From positions 2,294,001-2,358,000 of the forward strand of contig OZ245791.1 of the NCBI GenBank assembly GCA_965228125.1: a stretch of 64,000 nt of DNA, given 5' to 3'. The notes below the pieces were generated by a model that was given only the letters and a program-made list of their open reading frames with translations, did not search any database and was not told the origin of the DNA. The position numbers were made by a program, and so were the translations under genes. Positions 62,001-64,000 of this stretch are shown here, piece after piece (the first letter of the stretch is position 1; each line of letters begins with the position of its first letter). The DNA comes from GWF2-38-69 sp965228125. Lineage in GTDB: Bacteria; Verrucomicrobiota; Lentisphaeria; Victivallales; GWF2-38-69.

Positions 62001-64000
62001 GGTGGTCCCTGTAGCAGTATCGAGATTGTTTTCTACGGTAACAGTGCCATTAAGAGTCTTTGTTCCGCTGCCGGAAACCGTCAGATTATTATATGTGGCA
62101 TTATCAATAACCTGGTTTGCTCCGTCATAAATAACAGTCCCCGCTATTAATTGGTCAGGCAATACAACAGCTGATGCCGATGCGTATATTGTGCCTGCAT
62201 TTGTCAGTGTTCCGCTTCCAAGAGAATTATTCGTATTGATGTCCAGTATCAGATTATTAGTGAACTGTCCCGCATTTGCCAGTGTCCCGTTTACGGTTAT
62301 TGTCCCATCATTCAGCAAATCCGTCCCGTCTCTGTCGGATACTGTAAGCGTTATGCCTTCTGCTACTTCCAATTCATAACTATTATTAACTGTCGTTTGA
62401 TCGATTGTGACATCCTGGTCAACGACAACATTATTGTTAATTATTATTCCAGATGAATTTCCGGCAGTTGGAGTACCACTTGCCTGAGTTACATAATCAT
62501 TTGGATCTGTACCACCTGTAAAATTTATATACCATATTAAATTATTGCTCCAGTTCCCGGAATTTTTTGCCATGTAGTAAATAAGCGGAAGATTATATGC
62601 GCCTACACATGGGGTATCGCCTATAATAGTGACACCTCGTTGATCTTGCGTTATAATAGCTTCAGAGACCACAGCTACAGTTTGTGCCGGATTAACTACT
62701 TTATACCATGTCGCCTTATCAGAAGAAAACGCATACATCGTCATCCCGCTATCTTCATATGTGCCAACCCAGCATCCGTTTCGTGCCACACTTGTATCAA
62801 CGGCCAAAGCTATTGTTTCTGTTGTTCCACCATTGTTTTTAAGGAGAGGCACATATACAGCCCCTACTTCAATAGGGTTATATTCATAAAAAAGGCTCCC
62901 GCTTCCACCAGTACCTTTGCCGTCAGAGCCGTAGTTATACGTAAAATTATTGCCACCTGTTATGGTGGCATAACCTGATATATTATAATTACCAGAGACG
63001 CTCCCAAATGTACCTTTAGTTATGTCGGTATATGCGTACGACCCTGAAGTTCCTGAATAGTTATATGCAACTATAGAATTTGTTAAGAGCATACCGGTAT
63101 CTGCATAAATCCCGCCGCCACTTACAGAAGCGTTGTTCCCACCGATTGTGGAAGAAGATATTATAAAACTATCTCCAAAAGCACAATAAATCCCACCGCC
63201 ACTGACAGAAGCACTGTTCCCACTGATTGTAGAGGTGGTTATTGTCACACTGAGGCCATTACTATAAATCCCGCCGCCACTTGCAGAAGCGCTGTTCCCA
63301 CTGATTGTTGAGGTGGTTATTGTCGTAGTGCTATCACAATAAATTCCGCCGCCACTTGCAGAAGCGCTGTTCCCACTGATTGTTGAGTTAATAACTGTCA
63401 GAGATCCTGCTTGATCAACATAAAGTCCTCCTCCAACATATGCCTTACTCCCGGAAATCTCTGAATTTTCTATGTTAAGAGCTCCTATTTCTACATAGAT
63501 TCCACCACCATAGCCGGAGTTATCGCTGTTTGCTGAAATATCTCCGCCTTCGATAGTTATATTTGAAATATTAACTATATTATCGATCCTAAATCCAAAT
63601 ATATGAAACACTCTGGAAGCTGTCCCGTTTTCACCAGGATTAGTCACCTGAACCGTTACATTATCAGCAGAACTTCCTGTCAAGTTTATTGTACCATCAA
63701 TTTCAATAAGGATTTCTTCAGCTACGCTTGTAGTGCCGTCGGAGAAGGTCTTAGTTGAACCTAAGCCATTTAAGCCAAGGCCATAATAATTAAGAGCAAG
63801 GATTGTCTGATTTGCCGTATCGGCGTAATTTACAGTTCCGGTACCAGCTTCAAATGTCGCCTCATTTATTATCCATTCGCCTGTACCTGCATTTTCAGAG
63901 CCGATATTAAGGGTATTGGCTCCAAGGGCAAAGGTCGTTCCGTCTCCGGTATTAAGCGTATTTTCAACTGTTACTGCTCCTCCAAGAGTCTGCGTTCCGG
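50100..64000 (-). CDS. Giant secreted adhesin-like protein with YDG/MBG repeats, 5' end outside window
   Basis: The frame is open from the right edge (64000) to a stop at 50100, over 4,630 residues, with no start in the window; an apparent start at 63683 is only a TTG inside the frame. Order from N to C: G-T-G-T-V-N-Y-A-D-T-type strands, a beta-helix of S-x-I-S-G-N-S-A-x-x-x-G-G-G-I-Y repeats (about 63100-63500), a spacer with Y-Y-N-L-T-V-S-G-S-G-T-K-T repeats, a few single MBG domains, fourteen 181-residue units, three 84-residue K-V-Y-D-G-N-T-T units, more MBG domains, then unique C-terminal beta-strand domains. No C-terminal beta-barrel or sorting signal is evident, so anchoring is unclear. 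It probably forms a long surface fibre for attachment; inferred from the repeats. Confidence 0.82.
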   Translation of the reverse strand, partial: GTQTLGGAVTVENTLNTGDGTTFALGANTLNIGSENAGTGEWIINEATFEAGTGTVNYADTANQTILALNYYGLGLNGLGSTKTFSDGTTSVAEEILIEIDGTINLTGSSADNVTVQVTNPGENGTASRVFHIFGFRIDNIVNISNITIEGGDISANSDNSGYGGGIYVEIGALNIENSEISGSKAYVGGGLYVDQAGSLTVINSTISGNSASASGGGIYCDSTTTITTSTISGNSASASGGGIYSNGLSVTITTSTISGNSASVSGGGIYCAFGDSFIISSSTIGGNNASVSGGGIYADTGMLLTNSIVAYNYSGTSGSYAYTDITKGTFGSVSGNYNISGYATITGGNNFTYNYGSDGKGTGGSGSLFYEYNPIEVGAVYVPLLKNNGGTTETIALAVDTSVARNGCWVGTYEDSGMTMYAFSSDKATWYKVVNPAQTVAVVSEAIITQDQRGVTIIGDTPCVGAYNLPLIYYMAKNSGNWSNNLIWYINFTGGTDPNDYVTQASGTPTAGNSSGIIINNNVVVDQDVTIDQTTVNNSYELEVAEGITLTVSDRDGTDLLNDGTITVNGTLANAGQFTNNLILDINTNNSLGSGTLTNAGTIYASASAVVLPDQLIAGTVIYDGANQVIDNATYNNLTVSGSGTKTLNGTVTVENNLDTATGTTLALGANTLNIGSANAGTGNWTINTAGFIAGTGTVNYAETGAQTVADTAYYNLTVSGSGTKTVNHATTTIAGTGTISGTAQVLISVTAAGVDKVYDGNTTATVVLSIPNNIFEPFYTVTPGTYTANFDTKNAGANKPISVTGITLGGPNSAKYSCNTTSSTTATITAKALTMSGLTVPASKIYDGTTAAVVSGTAAFTGSENAGEGTTSDGKWYTGDTVSFSGTAVGTYNSKDVATASSVTFSGLSLTGAQSGNYTLTIQSPASATITAKTVTLSATKIYDGTTDLTDDVTITTGVGAETLNYTGATASDAHVATANKYISAITLADNGAFLASNYALPTLNVANAPVTITAATLTPTISNTGVTKVYNGNTDAPEGFTPTYTFAGLVSGDTAATLAYTSAAYNDKDVVDANKVTVSGLSISAITGTNTSAASDYVLDAMSKDVAATITAKTVTLSATKIYDGTTDLTDDVTITTGVGAETLNYTGATASDAHVATANKYISAITLADNGAFLASNYALPTLNVANAPVTITAATLTPTISNTGVTKVYNGNTDAPEGFTPTYTFAGLVSGDTAATLAYTSAAYNDKDVVDANKVTVSGLSISAITGTNTSAASDYVLDAMSKDVAATITAKTVTLSATKIYDGTTDLTDDVTITTGVGAETLNYTGATASDAHVATANKYISAITLADNGAFLASNYALPTLNVANAPVTITAATLTPTISNTGVTKVYNGNTDAPEGFTPTYTFAGLVSGDTAATLAYTSAAYNDKDVVDANKVTVSGLSISAITGTNTSAASDYVLDAMSKDVAATITAKTVTLSATKIYDGTTYLTDDVTITTGVGAETLNYTGATASDAHVATANKYISAITLADNGAFLASNYALPTLNVANAPVTITAATLTPTISNTGVTKVYNGNTDAPEGFTPTYTFAGLVSGDTAATLAYTSAAYNDKDVVDANKVTVSGLSISAITGTNTSAASDYVLDAMSKDVAATITAKTVTLSATKIYDGTTDLTDDVTITTGVGAETLNYTGATASDAHVATANKYISAITLADNGAFLASNYALPTLNVANAPVTITAATLTPTISNTGVTKVYNGNTDAPEGFTPTYTFAGLVSGDTAATLAYTSAAYNDKDVVDANKVTVSGLSISAITGTNTSAASDYVLDAMSKDVAATITAKTVTLSATKIYDGTTDLTDDVTITTGVGAETLNYTGATASDAHVATANKYISAITLADNGAFLASNYALPTLNVANAPVTITAATLTPTISNTGVTKVYNGNTDAPEGFTPTYTFAGLVSGDTAATLAYTSAAYNDKDVVDANKVTVSGLSISAITGTNTSAASDYVLDAMSKDVAATITAKTVTLSATKIYDGTTYLTDDVTITTGVGAETLNYTGATASDAHVATANKYISAITLADNGAFLASNYALPTLNVANAPVTITAATLTPTISNTGVTKVYNGNTDAPEGFTPTYTFAGLVSGDTAATLAYTSAAYNDKDVVDANKVTVSGLSISAITGTNTSAASDYVLDAMSKDVAATITAKTVTLSATKIYDGTTDLTDDVTITTGVGAETLNYTGATASDAHVATANKYISAITLADNGAFLASNYALPTLNVANAPVTITAATLTPTISNTGVTKVYNGNTDAPEGFTPTYTFAGLVSGDTAATLAYTSAAYNDKDVVDANKVTVSGLSISAITGTNTSAASDYVLDAMSKDVAATITAKTVTLSATKIYDGTTDLTDDVTITTGVGAETLNYTGATASDAHVATANKYISAITLADNGAFLASNYALPTLNVANAPVTITAATLTPTISNTGVTKVYNGNTDAPEGFTPTYTFAGLVSGDTAATLAYTSAAYNDKDVVDANKVTVSGLSISAITGTNTSAASDYVLDAMSKDVAATITAKTVTLSATKIYDGTTYLTDDVTITTGVGAETLNYTGATASDAHVATANKYISAITLADNGAFLASNYALPTLNVANAPVTITAATLTPTISNTGVTKVYNGNTDAPEGFTPTYTFAGLVSGDTAATLAYTSAAYNDKDVVDANKVTVSGLSISAITGTNTSAASDYVLDAMSKDVAATITAKTVTLSATKIYDGTTYLTDDVTITTGVGAETLNYTGATASDAHVATANKYISAITLADNGAFLASNYALPTLNVANAPVTITAATLTPTISNTGVTKVYNGNTDAPEGFTPTYTFAGLVSGDTAATLAYTSAAYNDKDVVDANKVTVSVLSISAITGTNTSAASDYVLDAMSKDVAATITAKTVTLSATKIYDGTTDLTDDVTITTGVGAETLNYTGATASDAHVATANKYISAITLADNGAFLASNYALPTLNVANAPVTITAATLTPTISNTGVTKVYNGNTDAPEGFTPTYTFAGLVSGDTAATLAYTSAAYNYKDVVDANKVTVSVLSISAITGTNTSAASDYVLDATSKDVAATITAKTVTLSATKIYDGTTYLTDDVTITTGVGAETLNYTGATASDAHVATANKYISAITLADNGAFLASNYALPTLNVANAPVTITAATLTPTISNTGVTKVYNGNTDAPEGFTPTYTFAGLVSGDTAATLAYTSAAYNDKDVVDANKVTVSGLSISAITGTNTSAASDYVLDAMSKDVAATITAKTVTLSATKIYDGTTDLTDDVTITTGVGAETLNYTGATASDAHVATANKYISAITLADNGAFLASNYALPTLNVANAPVTITAATLTPTISNTGVTKVYNGNTDAPEGFTPTYTFAGLVSGDTAATLAYTSAAYNYKDVVDANKVTVSGLSISAITGTNTSAASDYVLDAMSKDVAATITAKTLTVSATGINKVYDGNTTATVTLGDDRVAGDVFTDAYTTATFADKDAAANKTVSVSGISISGTDAANYTLASTSATTTADITARTLTVSATGINKVYDGNTTATVTLGDDRVAGDVFTDAYTTATFADKDAAANKTVSVSGISISGTDAANYTLASTTATTTADITARTLTVSATGINKVYDGNTTATVTLGDDRVAGDVFTDAYTTATFADKDAAANKTVSVSGISISGTDAANYTLASTTATTTADITAKDVTIIGVTATKIYDANLDGTTALDYSSATIDGNLDGANLTINNSADTGTYDNKNVGMTHTVTITGVTLSGLEAGNYNLTAQPTIINGIITAKVVTLSGTKVYDGNATFTGGTNLDAATGVGTETLVLSGTASANSKDVGIGVDLNDIGSLALADGTNGGLASNYTLTSATLTDTVSITAKELTISADNINKFYGKTLTNGTNYTRFTTDGLAIGDQIDSVTVTYGAGATAEAAVGNYVGSIVVSDAVGDAFNSNNYDIIYNPGNIEVLSIDNAYYKTVDMALGAWSNADNWLVSEDGVAWESASIAPTVNSLEITITSTADITVGSDLEISKTVVDAGGALTVASGVTLSVVDYTGVDLTINGDLIIESAGRFVLGDDTLVDIDGSLNSAGTVSFSSSGEDNGELYISCSAAELGTLVAGHGTVVYDGGGQTVDTATYYNFETAGSGTKITTGDITVNNDLGVGTGTMLDIGDHNISVDVDTVITGTLAMNDGTFDAKGGFDATGGIVTFGTAGEGELQLGGDVAGLGDFTAGHSTVTYDGADQTIDDVTYYNLETAGTGILTVAGEANIMNDFTLYSGIVDIGNNNLLVHGSIVQGNPFSSANMVATSGSGCLYNYVSADGSYVLPVGTINVSTGLGEYSPITITLAGASYSSGAYLNTRVLAEKDPNAPNAENYINRYWVVESSGISGYNADVTCQYLPGDVVGDESAISGHMYSGNSWSNLNKVDESSHTFTGSVVRLGDFTAYTSASRNNNAQMNDGTTLSTVLDNTASPMNSSSYPDANFGVNPWDKMMKERGSESLFGAGYYRGTGVLNSDTENIVYDQKVSKPLDFDNVSVKNARYDDDTTTGENGNEQEKDETAMIFEHTNDYLAMIAGITDGESLYSIKLEKHALFKTSTDIYLDAIAAGQV
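52846..53601 (-). repeat. Three 252-bp tandem repeats (84-residue YDG units)
   Basis: Three head-to-tail copies, each exactly 252 bp, encode K-V-Y-D-G-N-T-T-A-T-V-T-L then F-T-D-A-Y-T-T-A-T-F-A-D-K-D. They differ at only a few bases (for example an S/T change near the end of the first unit). They abut the 543-bp array. Confidence 0.95.
53602..61203 (-). repeat. Fourteen 543-bp near-identical tandem repeats (181-residue double YDG/MBG units)
   Basis: The anchor TATCGTGG recurs every 543 bp from 53601 to 61203, giving exactly 14 units and 7,602 bp. Each unit carries two domains, one with A-T-K-I-Y-D-G-T-T and one with V-T-K-V-Y-N-G-N-T. Almost all units are identical; non-synonymous variants are D/Y after D-G-T-T, D/Y in Y-N-D-K-D, G/V in V-S-G-L-S and one M/T. 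Copy number in an assembly of such repeats should be treated with caution. Confidence 0.95.
63100..63500 (-). repeat. Beta-helix repeats of PMP type
   Basis: Five or so units of about 25 residues encode T-I-S-G-N-S-A-S followed by S-G-G-G-I-Y, the G-G-x-I/x-S-x-N pattern of polymorphic-membrane-protein-like right-handed beta-helices. DNA identity between units is visible in repeated GCCACTTGCAGAAGC-type words. Confidence 0.8.

Noticed and set aside
63681..63683. Apparent start codon of the giant gene
   Set aside because: It is a TTG (leucine) within a frame that remains open, with matching beta-strand repeats, to the window edge; the true start is outside.
1..64000. tRNA, rRNA or other standard RNA genes
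   Set aside because: I looked for cloverleaf and GTTCRA-type arms in the gaps and found none convincing.

Overview
The window looks like chromosome of an anaerobic, fermentative, Gram-negative bacterium of moderate to low GC. The evidence is a complete electron-bifurcating-type [FeFe] hydrogenase operon with its radical-SAM maturases, a rubredoxin-reductase-like flavoprotein, a lipopolysaccharide core kinase (WaaP), lipoproteins, and a very large secreted repeat protein. The phylum cannot be fixed from the sequence. Gene style (giant YDG/MBG-domain adhesin, TRL-like lipoprotein, HydB-GltD fusion) would fit groups such as Elusimicrobiota, Lentisphaerota or Spirochaetota, but that is a guess.

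Layout. 1-8.5 kb: a truncated Bcr/CflA drug exporter, a TRL-like lipoprotein, a secreted unknown, an FAD/NAD oxidoreductase, a sugar nucleotidyltransferase, a POT peptide transporter, and an exported GH13 alpha-glucosidase with aldose 1-epimerase. 8.5-11.2 kb: a small accessory island with TPR and Vsr-endonuclease remnants, a coupled nuclease-like gene pair, a G-rich heptamer array, and a VapBC toxin-antitoxin module between short direct repeats. 11.2-18.7 kb: a LysR regulator, a secreted six-hairpin glycosidase, and a sialic-acid catabolic cluster (LacI regulator, N-acetylneuraminate lyase, SSS transporter) with a palindromic operator. 18.75-24.4 kb: a MITE-like element and REP-like hairpins, a methyltransferase, RsgA, an exported MTA/SAH-nucleosidase-like protein and a Kef-type antiporter.

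24.4-29.3 kb is the most rearranged part. Two genes (a FecR/LamG/DUF4214 protein and a membrane protein) sit between two fragments of the neighbouring antiporter gene and a perfect 73-bp direct repeat of the 3' end of the neighbouring aminomutase gene. The junction carries a 9-bp microhomology (TTTTCGCCA). This is the footprint of a tandem duplication followed by replacement of the interior of one copy. 29.2-36.7 kb holds housekeeping genes (KamA-type radical SAM, alanine racemase, DedA, RluD-type pseudouridine synthase, TsaE) and small unknowns.

36.7-48.3 kb is an eight-gene leftward operon: hydC, hydB, hydA, a hydrogenase-like/histidine-kinase fusion, a lone receiver protein, a receiver-kinase hybrid, hydG and hydE. 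HydB is fused to a GltD-like NADPH/FAD module. The sensory fusion and the two receiver proteins look like a redox or H2-sensing phosphorelay embedded in the hydrogenase operon; none of them has a DNA-binding domain. The enzyme probably couples H2 turnover to NAD(P)H and ferredoxin, and the sensor may report on that balance. HydF is not in the window.

48.4-64 kb: waaP with an extra loop that looks like an inserted short repeat, a structured non-coding stretch, a small protein that may start at ATT, and a giant leftward gene open to the right edge of the window. That gene carries three 252-bp and fourteen nearly identical 543-bp in-frame tandem repeats of YDG/MBG type. The few variable codons in the 543-bp array show a higher-order three-unit pattern.
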